A stretch of DNA of 64,000 bases from Noviherbaspirillum cavernae (GCF_003590875.1 NZ_QYUN01000002.1:3224001-3288000), one strand, 5' to 3'; positions 38,004-46,104 are shown, numbered from the stretch's first letter. Translations and numbers: made by a program. The notes: a model not told the origin generated them from the letters alone.

Positions 38004-38393
38004 TCACGTATTCGACAGTGCCAGCTTCAAGACCGGCTCGCCGGCCTGATCGTGCGTCAGCTTGCCAGAAACGAGCGCGCCGCCATGCATTTCCAGCGCC
38101 TTGTAATGTACATCTCCGGTTATGCGGGCTTTCGGCTCCAGTTCAAGGAGCTCCGTCGAATAAACCGGGCCGATGATTTCCCCATTGACAACCAGATGCG
38201 CCACGCGCACTTCGCCTTCGACCTTCGCACTCTCTGAAATCACCAGCATGCTCGCCGATTCGGGTTCGGCAATCACATTACCCTTGACCTGACCATCGAT
38301 GCGCAGCCCTCCCTTGAAATGGAGATTGCCTTCAATCATGGTTGACATGCCGATGAGGCTGTCAATCGTGCTCTTTGTTTTGCGGCCCAACAT
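38004..38393 (-). CDS. Bactofilin (polymer-forming cytoskeletal protein)
   Basis: 129 residues. After a short N-terminus (LGRKTKSTIDSLIG), a DUF583 beta-helix: IEGNLHFKGGLRIDGQVKGNV, ISESAKVEGEVRVAHLVVNGEI, ARITGDVHYKALEMHGGALVSG show the six-residue right-handed repeat. Bactofilins self-assemble into filaments without nucleotide, often at the inner membrane to place cell-wall enzymes. Twelve bases after the DUF6776 gene, so the two are very probably one operon and partners. Confidence 0.92.
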   Translation of the reverse strand: MLGRKTKSTIDSLIGMSTMIEGNLHFKGGLRIDGQVKGNVIAEPESASMLVISESAKVEGEVRVAHLVVNGEIIGPVYSTELLELEPKARITGDVHYKALEMHGGALVSGKLTHDQAGEPVLKLALSNT

Positions 38394-38405
38394 GATTCCT
38401 CTCCT

Positions 38406-39149
38406 TTACAGATTCGCGGATTGCTGTGCTCGAATCTGGCCTTTTTCGAGCACACGCGCCTGAACCAGCCTGACCGTTGCACCATCCGGAAGGGTCAATA
38501 TGCCCTCTACACGTTGATAGTGCCTGAAGCCGAGCTTGAATTTGTCCAACTCATTGGAATTGCCTTCGGGAAAGTTCATCATAGCATTTTTGCCCCCCTG
38601 CAGAGTTGTGACGACAAGTTGCAAATTGCCGCTGAAATCCTGGTCACCCTTGCCGCCCTGCATAATTAATAAACGATATCGGAGCTGGTTGGGCGCGATT
38701 AGATCAATCTTTAGGCGACGAATCGCCACACCTTGCGGCCCGGTGCCGTTGGGCAACAGACTTTCAAAAAACGCCAGATCCTCTTTCAGCCTGGTATTTT
38801 CAAGCTCCAGTGCCTTGACCTGCGCCGCCAGCTGCTTCTGTGCCGAACGTTCGATATTGAGTTGGCTTTCGGCGGAATTGACCGTCGTGGAAAACCGGTC
38901 ACGTTCCTCGGTAAGCATCTCGACCTGTTCTTGATATTCGGCCAACTGCCTTCTCGCGTCGCCCGCCTTGGGAGCCGTCCAGCCGCGACCCAAATCGTAT
39001 GTCCACATCGCGATCGCCCCCCCTGCCCCAACGACTACAGCAAGGAAAACCGCCCGCAAAGGCCACGGCCGCTGTGTCGTGATGGCCATCCTCGCCGAGG
39101 AAACCGAGAGGCGCCGCCGCCACAGCTTGTACTTCAATGAATTGAACAT
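38406..39149 (-). CDS. DUF6776 family inner-membrane coiled-coil protein
   Basis: 247 residues: a basic cytoplasmic N-terminus (SLKYKLWRRRL), one membrane helix (about 32-50), then a periplasmic coiled coil (about 64-135, with LAEYQEQVEMLTEERDRF and QLAAQVKALELENTRLKEDL) and a C-terminal beta domain. The topology resembles cell-wall or division scaffold proteins. Function unknown; coupling to bactofilin suggests an envelope role (inference). Confidence 0.78.
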   Translation of the reverse strand: MFNSLKYKLWRRRLSVSSARMAITTQRPWPLRAVFLAVVVGAGGAIAMWTYDLGRGWTAPKAGDARRQLAEYQEQVEMLTEERDRFSTTVNSAESQLNIERSAQKQLAAQVKALELENTRLKEDLAFFESLLPNGTGPQGVAIRRLKIDLIAPNQLRYRLLIMQGGKGDQDFSGNLQLVVTTLQGGKNAMMNFPEGNSNELDKFKLGFRHYQRVEGILTLPDGATVRLVQARVLEKGQIRAQQSANL

Positions 39150-39189
39150 CGGGAAACTGAAATACTGGAATGTGATAAGCAGTCTGCGC

Positions 39190-40233
39190 TCAAGGCAACA
39201 CTGGAACCTGCGTCAAGCCAGCCGTTTCATCGAGGCCGAACATGATGTTCATGCACTGCACGCCTTGGCCTGCGGCACCTTTCACCAGATTGTCTTCCAC
39301 CACCAGAATCACCAGCAAGTCTCCGCCGCCAGGGCGATGCACCGCGATGCGTAATTTGTTCGAAGCGCGTACCGAACGCGTTTCAGGATGACTGCCGGAT
39401 GGCATCACATCGACGAATTTTTCACCTTCGAAGTGTTTTTCATACAGCGCCTGGAAGTCGGTGTCACGCGCCTCCGGCAAAATCGTTGCATACAGCGTGG
39501 AATGGATGCCACGAATCATGGGTACCAGATGCGGCACAAAAGTCAGGCCGACCTTGCGCTTCGCAATCGCCTGCAATCCCTGCACGGTTTCCGGCAAATG
39601 GCGGTGCCCCTTGACACCGTATGCCTTGAAGTTATCGGCCGCTTCCGCCAGCAGCGTATGCACTTCCGCCTTGCGTCCCGCCCCCGACACGCCAGACTTG
39701 CAATCGGCGATCAACATGGACTCGTTCACGAGCGGCTTGGCTTGCGCCAGCAGCGGCGCGTAACCCAATTGCATCGAGGTCGGATAGCAACCCGGCAAAC
39801 CGATGATGCGCGCCTTCCGGATCGCCTCACGATTGACCTCCGGCAAACCGTACACCGCCTCTTCCAGAATATCCGGGCAGGAATGCGGCATGGCGTACCA
39901 TTTCTCGAATTCCGCGGTGTCCTTGAGACGGAAATCGGCGGCGAGATCGATGACCTTCACGCCAGCGGCAAGCAGTTCCCGCGCCTGCGCCATCGCCACC
40001 CCATGCGGCGTCGCGAAGAACACAACGTCGCATTCAGTCAGTTTCGCCTTTTCTGGCGCGGAAAATGCTAGAGACACATGGCCGCGCAATGACGGAAACA
40101 TGTCTGCTACGGGCATTCCATCTTCCTTGCGCGAGGTGATGGCGGTCAATTGAACTTGAGGATGTGCAGACAGCAAGCGCAGCAACTCCACGCCCGTATA
40201 ACCCGTGCCGCCGACGATACCGACTTTGATCAT
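39190..40233 (-). CDS. argC: N-acetyl-gamma-glutamyl-phosphate reductase
   Basis: 347 residues, third step of arginine synthesis. N-terminal Rossmann motif [18 protein letters not shown], catalytic Cys in [13 protein letters not shown], and [11 protein letters not shown] plus [16 protein letters not shown] of the dimerisation domain. ATG 40233 (MIKVGIVGG) has GGAAAAG upstream; the open frame extends further with no family match. Confidence 0.95.
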   Translation of the reverse strand: MIKVGIVGGTGYTGVELLRLLSAHPQVQLTAITSRKEDGMPVADMFPSLRGHVSLAFSAPEKAKLTECDVVFFATPHGVAMAQARELLAAGVKVIDLAADFRLKDTAEFEKWYAMPHSCPDILEEAVYGLPEVNREAIRKARIIGLPGCYPTSMQLGYAPLLAQAKPLVNESMLIADCKSGVSGAGRKAEVHTLLAEAADNFKAYGVKGHRHLPETVQGLQAIAKRKVGLTFVPHLVPMIRGIHSTLYATILPEARDTDFQALYEKHFEGEKFVDVMPSGSHPETRSVRASNKLRIAVHRPGGGDLLVILVVEDNLVKGAAGQGVQCMNIMFGLDETAGLTQVPVLP

Positions 40234-40268
40234 GTCTTTTCCTTGCTGGAGACTTCGTTTCATCTTGA

Positions 40269-40277
40269 ATTTTAACA
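40269..40277 (-). promoter_or_regulatory. Extended -10 promoter of argC
   Basis: TGTTAAAAT on the minus strand, 36 bases before the argC ATG, downstream of the rpsI terminator. Confidence 0.55.
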
Positions 40278-40367
40278 GGCGATGCAAATGCGCTGGGACG
40301 ACCGCTTTGTAACAAATATGGCGACCGCGACCGCAATTGAACCATCGACAACAACCCGCAAAAAGCA

Positions 40368-40399
40368 AAAAGCCGCCAGGCGCGAACCCGGCGGCTTTT
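40368..40399 (-). terminator. Terminator of the rplM-rpsI operon
   Basis: Minus-strand stem AAAAGCCGCC/GGCGGCTTTT around a 12-base loop, continuing into TTTTTGC. Lies 20 bases past the rpsI stop. Confidence 0.9.
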
Positions 40400-40419
40400 C
40401 GATGCTCTGAAAACGCAGA

Positions 40420-40812
40420 TTAGCGCTTGGAGAACTGTTTTGCGCGGCGTGCTTTACGCAGACCGACTTTCTTACGCTCGACTTCACGTGCATCACGTGT
40501 GACGAAGCCGGCTTTTGCCAGCTCAGGCTTCAAGCCCGCATCGTAGTCGATCAATGCACGGGTGATGCCGTGACGAACCGCGCCGGCTTGGCCGGACTCG
40601 CCGCCGCCATGCACATTGACCATGATGTCGAAACGCTCGACATTGCCAGTCAATTCCAGCGGCTGACGGATAACCATCAGACCGGTTTCACGCGAAAAAT
40701 ATTCCGCAGCCGGCTTGCCGTTGACGACGATCTGGCCGCTGCCAGATTTGATGAAGACGCGAGCCACTGCACTCTTGCGACGGCCGGTTCCGTAGTTGTA
40801 GTTACCGATCAT
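40420..40812 (-). CDS. rpsI: 30S ribosomal protein uS9
   Basis: 130 residues starting [20 protein letters not shown] and ending in the basic tail RRAKQFSKR that reaches the P-site tRNA. Blocks NGKPAAEYF and [21 protein letters not shown] are conserved. Nine bases after rplM; the standard L13-S9 operon. Confidence 0.97.
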   Translation of the reverse strand: MIGNYNYGTGRRKSAVARVFIKSGSGQIVVNGKPAAEYFSRETGLMVIRQPLELTGNVERFDIMVNVHGGGESGQAGAVRHGITRALIDYDAGLKPELAKAGFVTRDAREVERKKVGLRKARRAKQFSKR

Positions 40813-40821
40813 GTCCGTTCC

Positions 40822-41250
40822 TTAGAATTCTAGTGGCTGGGGTTGCTGTGCGGCGTGCGGGTGGGAACCACCTGCATACACCTTCAGCTTCTTGATCATG
40901 GCGTAGCCGAGCGGGCCCTTGGGCAACATGCCCTTGACTGCCTTCTCCAGCGCGCGCCCCGGAAAACGCTGTTGCATTTTCAGGAAATTGGTTTCGTAGA
41001 TGCCGCCCGGATAAGTCGAATGGCGGTAATACGTCTTGTCCACCGCCTTGTTGCCGGTCACGCGCAACTTGTCCGCGTTGATGATGACAATGAAATCGCC
41101 CGTGTCGACGTGCGGAGTGAATTCCGGTTTGTGCTTGCCGCGCAGTCGGCGTGCCACTTCGCTGGCAACACGTCCGAGGACTTTGTCCGTCGCGTCAATC
41201 ACGAACCAGCCGCGCTGTACCTCATGGGATTTAGCGGAGAAGGTTTTCAT
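40822..41250 (-). CDS. rplM: 50S ribosomal protein uL13
   Basis: 142 residues starting [20 protein letters not shown], with [21 protein letters not shown] and the C-terminal [19 protein letters not shown] and [12 protein letters not shown]. Early 50S assembly protein. First gene of the operon, with a strong sigma-70 promoter at 41368-41397 and a ~110-base leader. Confidence 0.97.
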   Translation of the reverse strand: MKTFSAKSHEVQRGWFVIDATDKVLGRVASEVARRLRGKHKPEFTPHVDTGDFIVIINADKLRVTGNKAVDKTYYRHSTYPGGIYETNFLKMQQRFPGRALEKAVKGMLPKGPLGYAMIKKLKVYAGGSHPHAAQQPQPLEF

Positions 41251-41367
41251 GATGACTTCCTAATAAGATTAACTCGCTCAAATTGGTGGTTCCGTCTGTC
41301 ATCGCCTTGCAGCGATCGTGCGGACTCTGCCTTGTTGTCTTTTCCTGAGCGAACGGAAAGCCTGAAA

Positions 41368-41397
41368 GTATAGCCTTTTCAAGGACTTGGCGTCAAA
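41368..41397 (-). promoter_or_regulatory. Sigma-70 promoter of rplM-rpsI
   Basis: Minus strand TTGACG, 18-base spacer, TATACT. Start expected near 41361. Confidence 0.8.
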
Positions 41398-41469
41398 TTG
41401 AATCCGCTAGTAAAAAACAATGGTCGATGCGGCAGGGCCCAATCGATAGCAACTTGCCAACGATCAGGC

Positions 41470-41502
41470 AAAAAAAACCCGAAGCAATCAGGCTTCGGGT
41501 TT
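41470..41502 (-). terminator. Terminator of the candidate sRNA
   Basis: Minus strand AAACCCGAAGC/GCTTCGGGTTT, 6-base loop, T run of eight including the stem. It is upstream of the rplM promoter, so it does not end any known gene. Confidence 0.92.
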
Positions 41503-41578
41503 AAATCCACACCAAAAGAGGAGGGTGGAGGAGACAAGTGGTTGGTCGCTTCTGGATAACTCAACATTAACGACCAGC
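41470..41578 (-). ncRNA. Candidate small regulatory RNA with anti-SD motif
   Basis: An orphan transcription unit in the rplM-OsmC gap. A promoter (TTGCGT, 17 bases, TATACT) predicts a start at G41578; a terminator ends it at ~41470, giving ~109 nt. The 5' part folds with UGGUCG (41576-41571) pairing to CGACCA (41548-41543). The centre, 41534-41518, reads UCUCCUCCACCCUCCUC: two copies of a CCUCC core complementary to Shine-Dalgarno sites, in a loop bounded by CCAC/GUGG. The 3' end is a strong hairpin with a U run. This three-part plan is typical of trans-acting sRNAs in proteobacteria. I do not recognise it as a named RNA. The open frame that crosses it runs through the terminator and is not convincing. 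Confidence 0.65.
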
Positions 41579-41584
41579 AATTAA

Positions 41585-41613
41585 AGTATAGTCAAATTTA
41601 TTGTGCAACGCAA
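41585..41613 (-). promoter_or_regulatory. Sigma-70 promoter of the candidate sRNA
   Basis: Minus strand TTGCGT (41613-41608), 17-base spacer, TATACT (41590-41585); AT-rich spacer. It directs transcription into the sRNA only. Confidence 0.75.
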
Positions 41614-41652
41614 GATAAAAGGCTTTATCGAGCATCAAAAACCACTTCAAAT

Positions 41653-41719
41653 TTTGAATTTCACTTTAAATTCAAATACTTGAATCATCCCACAATGTGG
41701 TTCTTCTTCCACATTGCGG
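41653..41719. repeat. Two inverted repeats upstream of the OsmC gene
   Basis: TTTGAATTT-6-AAATTCAAA (41653-41676) and CCACAATGTGG-8-CCACATTGCGG (41690-41719, one mismatch). They fill the space between the sRNA promoter and the OsmC gene and look like operator sites; the second has no T run. Confidence 0.6.
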
Positions 41720-41815
41720 AATCCTCATGAATCTCCCCGCTGCGCGCACGACCGATGCGGACACAATCTGAGCAGTTACAATAAGACTCGATCTAATAAT
41801 CAAGGCGAGAAAATA

Positions 41816-42259
41816 ATGGAATGTACTGTCCGTTGGACCGGCTTGTCCGGCATGACATTTTTGGCGGAAACGGGATCCGGACATGTGGTCGCAATGGACG
41901 GCGCACCTGACGGTGGCGGCCGCAACTTGGCACCGCGTCCGATGGAAATGGTGCTCGCGGGCACCGGTGGCTGCACCGCCTATGACGTGGTCTTGATCCT
42001 TCGCAAGAGCGGTCAAGACATCCGAGGCTGCGACGTTACTCTCTCATCCGAGCGCGCGGAAAAAGATCCCAAGGTATTCACCAAGATTCACTTTCACTTC
42101 TTGGTGCGCGGCAGGAATCTGAAATCCAATCTGGTTGAGCGCGCCATCAAACTATCCCACGAAAAATACTGTTCTGCGTCGATCATGCTGGAAAAGACTG
42201 CTGAAATGACGCATTCCTTCGATATCCTGGACGACTTGACCGAACCGTCGACCGCTTGA
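41816..42259 (+). CDS. OsmC family protein
   Basis: 147 residues. OsmC/Ohr-fold thiol peroxidase superfamily, YhfA-like branch: MECTVRWTGLSGMTFLAETGSGH, RPMEMVLAGTGGCTAYDVVLIL with the conserved first Cys in GGCTA, and HEKYCSASIMLEK with the second Cys. These two cysteines reduce hydroperoxides in active members. Cytosolic. ATG 41816 has AAGGCGAG upstream; a longer frame upstream has no SD. Confidence 0.88.
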   Translation: MECTVRWTGLSGMTFLAETGSGHVVAMDGAPDGGGRNLAPRPMEMVLAGTGGCTAYDVVLILRKSGQDIRGCDVTLSSERAEKDPKVFTKIHFHFLVRGRNLKSNLVERAIKLSHEKYCSASIMLEKTAEMTHSFDILDDLTEPSTA

Positions 42260-42281
42260 GACACCCGGAAAGAATCCACAG

Positions 42282-42320
42282 GCGGTTGCGCACACGTTGT
42301 TTGCAATGATGCGCAACCGC
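42282..42320. terminator. Hairpin between converging OsmC and coq7 genes
   Basis: Perfect 11-bp GCGGTTGCGCA/TGCGCAACCGC with a 17-base loop. No T run on either side, so its terminator role is inferred from position. Confidence 0.55.
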
Positions 42321-42325
42321 AGCAG

Positions 42326-42952
42326 TTACAAATAATACGCGGTGGTTGTCATGACTTTTGCCATTGCCTGCATTGCCTTCCTTACCGGAAATGGCGTCGA
42401 AGCCGCCCCCATGGATTGCGCGGCCTCGCCATGCGCGACCTCATCCTGACGCATCTGCTCCACGATCGCTCTCGATTTTTCATCCTTGATCGGCAAAGTC
42501 TCCAGGTGACTGGCAAGATGCGCCTCCACCTGACGCTCGGTCTCGACAACAAAACCCAGACTGTGCCCATCGCCGACACGCGCAGCCACGGCACCCAAGG
42601 CATAGGCCCCCGCATACCACAGCGGATTCAGCAAACTTGGCCGCGAACCGAGTTCGCGCAGCCGCTGCGCCGTCCATGCCAGATGATCCTCTTCTTCACG
42701 CCCGGCCTGCGCAAATTGTCGCTTCAGATTGACATTTCTGGCAAATTGCCCTTGCGCATCATATAGCGCCTGCGCACAGACCTCACCCACGTGATTGATG
42801 CGCATCAAGCCGGCGCTGTGCCTCCGCTCCGCCTCGTTCAGCAGATTGTCCTCGGCACCAAGCGCCGGATTTTCACGCGACGAAGAAGCCACTCCGGCCA
42901 CCACACGCAATGCCTTGTCCACCCCAACGATGATTTCATCCATACGCATCAT
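42326..42952 (-). CDS. coq7: Demethoxyubiquinone hydroxylase Coq7
   Basis: 208 residues. Di-iron ferritin-like monooxygenase that hydroxylates the quinone ring in a late step of ubiquinone synthesis. The carboxylate-bridged iron motifs are visible as paired Glu and Exx[36 protein letters not shown] and [13 protein letters not shown] 42952 has GGGG six bases upstream; ATGs at 42949 and 42943 are possible. Confidence 0.93.
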   Translation of the reverse strand: MMRMDEIIVGVDKALRVVAGVASSSRENPALGAEDNLLNEAERRHSAGLMRINHVGEVCAQALYDAQGQFARNVNLKRQFAQAGREEEDHLAWTAQRLRELGSRPSLLNPLWYAGAYALGAVAARVGDGHSLGFVVETERQVEAHLASHLETLPIKDEKSRAIVEQMRQDEVAHGEAAQSMGAASTPFPVRKAMQAMAKVMTTTAYYL

Positions 42953-43168
42953 TCTTCGCCCCAGTACTGAACGCCAGCCAATTCATTCAACGCCAAACTT
43001 TCAACTTTATCCATATAAATAATTCACCACCCAAATTTCAACGCTTGTCGCGCCACATCTGCATAAAACCCATCACTATTACCCTCACACCATCTGTTGC
43101 TGATTAACCACATTTTGGATTATCAATGTCGGCAAACAACAAATAGTCTTTGCCCAAAATGCATTGAT

Positions 43169-43197
43169 TTGTTGAAATCATTGCTAGCTTCTAAACC
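43169..43197 (+). promoter_or_regulatory. Promoter of porin 1, with dyad over the -35
   Basis: TTGTTG, 17 bases, TAAACC; aligns with the porin 2 promoter. A perfect dyad TGATTT-gttg-AAATCA (43165-43180) is centred on the -35. Start expected near 43204. The gap from 42953 to here (~215 bases) is AT-rich and holds no gene I can support. Confidence 0.55.
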
Positions 43198-43214
43198 ATG
43201 CTGTTCAGAAGTGT

Positions 43215-43246
43215 CGGCAGGGACGTTATCACTAGTGACCTTGCTG
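43215..43246 (+). other. 5'-UTR stem-loop of porin 1
   Basis: CGGCAGGGAC (43215-43224) pairs with GACCTTGCTG (43237-43246) with two G-U pairs and one A-A mismatch, 12-base loop. The counterpart in porin 2 is at 44695-44727. It lies ~45 bases before the ATG. Confidence 0.55.
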
Positions 43247-43291
43247 AAGTAATAAAAAAAATCTTAGCACGCCAACCTTGGAGAATTATTA

Positions 43292-44356
43292 ATGAAGAAA
43301 TCGCTTCTCGCACTCGCCGTCCTGGGTGCATTCGCAGCTTCCGCACACGCGCAATCCAGCGTGACCGTTTACGGTTCGTTTGACGGCGGTGTCCGCTATG
43401 TCAACAACGTCAATGCAGCCGGCGACGACCGCACTTCGGTCAGCTCGAACGGCACGTTCAACTCGAACCGCCTCGGATTCCGCGGCGTTGAAGACCTCGG
43501 CGGCGGACTCAATGCACGCTTCACACTGGAGTCCGGCTTCAACACCGGCACCGGCGCATTCGACAATGCAGCCAACAACATCTTCAACCGTACCGCTGCT
43601 GTCGGTATCGGCGGCGCTTGGGGCGGCATCGACCTCGGCCGTCAGTACTCCGTTTCGTTCAAGACGATCGGCGCCTACGATCCGTTCAACTACAAGTACA
43701 CCGGCATCATCCCGCTGGCAGCTGCAGCAGCTGGAAGCGGCGCCACATCCATCGGCGGCACACGCTTCAATAACGATATCCAGTACACCGGCACCTTCGG
43801 TCCGGCGACCATCCGTGCAGAATACGCACTGGGCGAAACCACTGGCAGCAACAGCAATGGCTCCGCAGTTGCAGTCGGCGGCACCTTTGCTACCGGCCCA
43901 TTCAGCGTTGGTGGCGCATATACCCAGAAGAAGCCGAACGTGGGAACTGCAGCAGCACCGAATTTCCAAGATAACAACCAGTGGACTATCGGCGGCGCGT
44001 ACAAAATCGCAGCCCTTCGTGTAGCTGGCGGATATATCCGCGAAAAACAAGAATTTGCAGCCGCCGCTGATACCACCGTCAAGAATGGCTGGATTGGCGC
44101 AAGCTACAATTTCACTCCTGCATTCGAACTGTCAGGCGCTTGGTACCAAACCAAAACCAACGTCGCTGTTTTGGGCGATGGCAAGAGAGACTTGTTCATT
44201 TTCGGCGCAATTTATTCGCTGTCCAAGCGCACCAACATCTATGCTGACATCGACTACGCTCGCCTCAGCGGCACGTCACGCTTGATCAATCCGGCAACCG
44301 GCGCTAGCCAGGATCGTCAAACCGGCTTCTCGGTTGGTCTCAACCACCTGTTCTAA
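43292..44356 (+). CDS. Outer-membrane porin (Burkholderiales general porin), copy 1
   Basis: 354 residues. Signal peptide MKKSLLALAVLGAFAASAHA cut before QSSVTVYGSFDGG; then a 16-strand trimeric barrel of the Porin_4/Gram-negative porin family, with RLGFRGVEDLGGGLNARFTLESGF, and the terminal aromatic Phe (NHLF) required for BAM assembly. Forms diffusion channels in the outer membrane. SD TTGGAGAA. Tandem with porin 2 in the same orientation, and the leader is homologous. Confidence 0.94.
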   Translation: MKKSLLALAVLGAFAASAHAQSSVTVYGSFDGGVRYVNNVNAAGDDRTSVSSNGTFNSNRLGFRGVEDLGGGLNARFTLESGFNTGTGAFDNAANNIFNRTAAVGIGGAWGGIDLGRQYSVSFKTIGAYDPFNYKYTGIIPLAAAAAGSGATSIGGTRFNNDIQYTGTFGPATIRAEYALGETTGSNSNGSAVAVGGTFATGPFSVGGAYTQKKPNVGTAAAPNFQDNNQWTIGGAYKIAALRVAGGYIREKQEFAAAADTTVKNGWIGASYNFTPAFELSGAWYQTKTNVAVLGDGKRDLFIFGAIYSLSKRTNIYADIDYARLSGTSRLINPATGASQDRQTGFSVGLNHLF

Positions 44357-44409
44357 GCAATTGCATAGCGGCCGCAATTCAGCCGCTACGTGATGCACGG
44401 AAGCTGCTC

Positions 44410-44440
44410 AAAACGGGCTCATGTAGCATGAGCCCGTTTT
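44410..44440 (+). terminator. Terminator of porin 1
   Basis: Perfect 14-bp stem AAAACGGGCTCATG/CATGAGCCCGTTTT, loop TAG, followed by TTT. Confidence 0.95.
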
Positions 44441-44646
44441 TTTCTCTCAGTAAGGTCCTGCTCTCTTCCATTCGCCCCCAAAAAATGGCGCATCTTCGCA
44501 TCGAAATAGTTCCAGACATGGACTGATGCCTTGCCGCAATACATTGTCATTTAGCTATTTGAGCACCCCATTCCGTTGCAACAACGCCACAAATCCCTTC
44601 ATGGCGGCATCAAACCGCAAATTCCCTTTGTCCTCGGATCGGTTAT
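44441..44646. other. Inter-porin spacer
   Basis: About 200 bases between the porin 1 terminator and the porin 2 promoter. No frame, hairpin or repeat worth naming. Confidence 0.6.
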
Positions 44647-44675
44647 TTGATGAAATAACTATCGGCTTCTTATTT
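44647..44675 (+). promoter_or_regulatory. Promoter of porin 2, with dyad over the -35
   Basis: TTGATG, 17 bases, TTATTT, aligned base for base in layout with the porin 1 promoter. A perfect 7-bp dyad GTTATTT-gatg-AAATAAC spans 44642-44659. The start is expected near 44682. Confidence 0.5.
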
Positions 44676-44694
44676 GGATGATTAGAAGCGTATC

Positions 44695-44727
44695 TTTGGC
44701 AAGACGTCATCAATGTCACCTGCCAAA
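44695..44727 (+). other. 5'-UTR stem-loop of porin 2
   Basis: Perfect 7-bp stem TTTGGCA/TGCCAAA with a 19-base loop containing GACGTCATCAATGTCACC; the porin 1 leader has GACGTTATCACTAGTGACC at the same place. Confidence 0.6.
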
Positions 44728-44771
44728 CGCACTACAAAAATCTTGGCTCGATAACCTTTGGGGATTAATCA

Positions 44772-45842
44772 ATGAAAAAATCGCTTCTCGCGCTCGCAGT
44801 ACTGGGTGCCTTCGCAGGCGCAGCTTCGGCACAAACCAACGTGACCGTTTACGGCTTGGTGGACATTGACGTTGCACGTACCAGCGTCAGCGGCGGTGGC
44901 GCTAACGCCGGTACGAGATACCTCTTGGATGAAGGCAACAACGGCCTCGGCAGAAACGGCTCCCGTCTCGGCTTCAAGGGCACTGAAGATCTGGGCGGTG
45001 GTTTGTCCGCAATCTTCCAACTGGAAAGCGGTTTCGACGCCACTACTGGCGCCTCCACTCAAGGCGGCCTCTTGTTTGGTCGTCAAGCCTTCGTTGGCTT
45101 GAGCAGCAAGACCTTGGGCACCGTCGCGCTTGGTCGTCAGTACACGACGATGCACATCGCGCTGGACTCGATCGATCCGTTCGGCACTGGCATGTCTGGT
45201 AACATCGAAGGCGGCGTTTCCGGGCTGACGGGTGGCGGGCAATTGTTCAGCTCAGCCGGCACCCGCATGAACAATTCCATCAGCTACAACACTCCGAACT
45301 TCTCCGGCTTCTCTGCCACCGCAATGTACGGTTTCGGTGAAACAACCGCAGGCTTCTCGAACAACCAGCAGTATGGCGTGTCTGCCAGCTACGACAACGG
45401 CCCGATCAGGGTAGTGGGTTCTTATAACCAGCTCAAACCCTTCGTCACTAACGCGGCTGGCGCTGTTACCACCAACACAGAAACCAAAACTTATATGGTG
45501 GGCGGCACTTACAACTTCAATGTCGTCAAGCTTCATGCAGCTTACGGCAACACTGAGACAGACGACAATCTGGCGGGCGTGCAAACTGCCGACAACCGTA
45601 ACTACATGCTGGGCCTTTCTGCTCCGCTTGGCGCATTTACCTTGATTGGTTCGTATGTTCGTCAAGACGACCGTACAGGATTCAATGCTGACCGTGATCA
45701 GTACGCTCTCGGCGCGATTTATAACCTGTCCAAGCGCACCAATGTGTACACTTCGGCTGGCTACCTCAGAGCACGTGGCACCGAGTCGGCAACTAACGTG
45801 AACGCTAACGTGTTCCAAGTTGGTCTGCAACACCGGTTCTAA
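44772..45842 (+). CDS. Outer-membrane porin (Burkholderiales general porin), copy 2
   Basis: 356 residues. Signal MKKSLLALAVLGAFAGAASA, mature start QTNVTVYGLVDIDVA, family block RLGFKGTEDLGGGLSAIFQLESGF, and C-terminal HRF. Closely paralogous to porin 1 in the signal and N-terminal strands, more divergent in the loop regions, as expected after tandem duplication. SD TTTGGGGA. Confidence 0.94.
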   Translation: MKKSLLALAVLGAFAGAASAQTNVTVYGLVDIDVARTSVSGGGANAGTRYLLDEGNNGLGRNGSRLGFKGTEDLGGGLSAIFQLESGFDATTGASTQGGLLFGRQAFVGLSSKTLGTVALGRQYTTMHIALDSIDPFGTGMSGNIEGGVSGLTGGGQLFSSAGTRMNNSISYNTPNFSGFSATAMYGFGETTAGFSNNQQYGVSASYDNGPIRVVGSYNQLKPFVTNAAGAVTTNTETKTYMVGGTYNFNVVKLHAAYGNTETDDNLAGVQTADNRNYMLGLSAPLGAFTLIGSYVRQDDRTGFNADRDQYALGAIYNLSKRTNVYTSAGYLRARGTESATNVNANVFQVGLQHRF

Positions 45843-45880
45843 TCTAGTGCAGATCTAAATCTGCTACAGATAAGAATGAA

Positions 45881-45912
45881 AAAAGGCACCTTCGGGTGCC
45901 TTTTCTTTTTTT
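45881..45912 (+). terminator. Terminator of porin 2
   Basis: AAAAGGCACC-TTCG-GGTGCCTTTT with a UUCG tetraloop and a long T run. A GCAGAT-ctaa-ATCTGC repeat lies just before it (45849-45864). Confidence 0.95.
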
Positions 45913-45993
45913 CGCGCATTCAAAAAGTTGGGCGTGGATGTAATCGAGCGGAAACCAATCTTTTGCATGACGATGCCGAGAAGCGAGGCTACG

Positions 45994-46018
45994 AAAAAAC
46001 ACGTCCAAATTGACGTGT
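45994..46018 (-). terminator. Terminator after the DUF3025 gene
   Basis: Minus strand ACACGTC/GACGTGT with a 6-base loop, then TTTTTTCG. 87 bases past the DUF3025 stop; ends the pyrC-DUF3025 transcript. Confidence 0.85.
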
Positions 46019-46104
46019 CCTGTATGCGGACCAACTCGTTCCGACACACTCTCAGCAAATAATCAAGCGTTCAATTGCTGGTCACAGCCGGCACTTCGAA
46101 GCAA

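Noticed and set aside
41379..41567. A 62-codon minus-strand open frame across the candidate sRNA
   Set aside because: It reads through the sRNA terminator stem and over the rplM promoter, has no SD, and its composition looks like translated hairpin sequence.
42282..42320. Treating the 11-bp hairpin as an sRNA terminator
   Set aside because: No T run follows on either strand and no promoter points to it.
45844..46058. Short minus-strand frames between porin 2 and the DUF3025 gene
   Set aside because: They overlap two terminators and have no family likeness.
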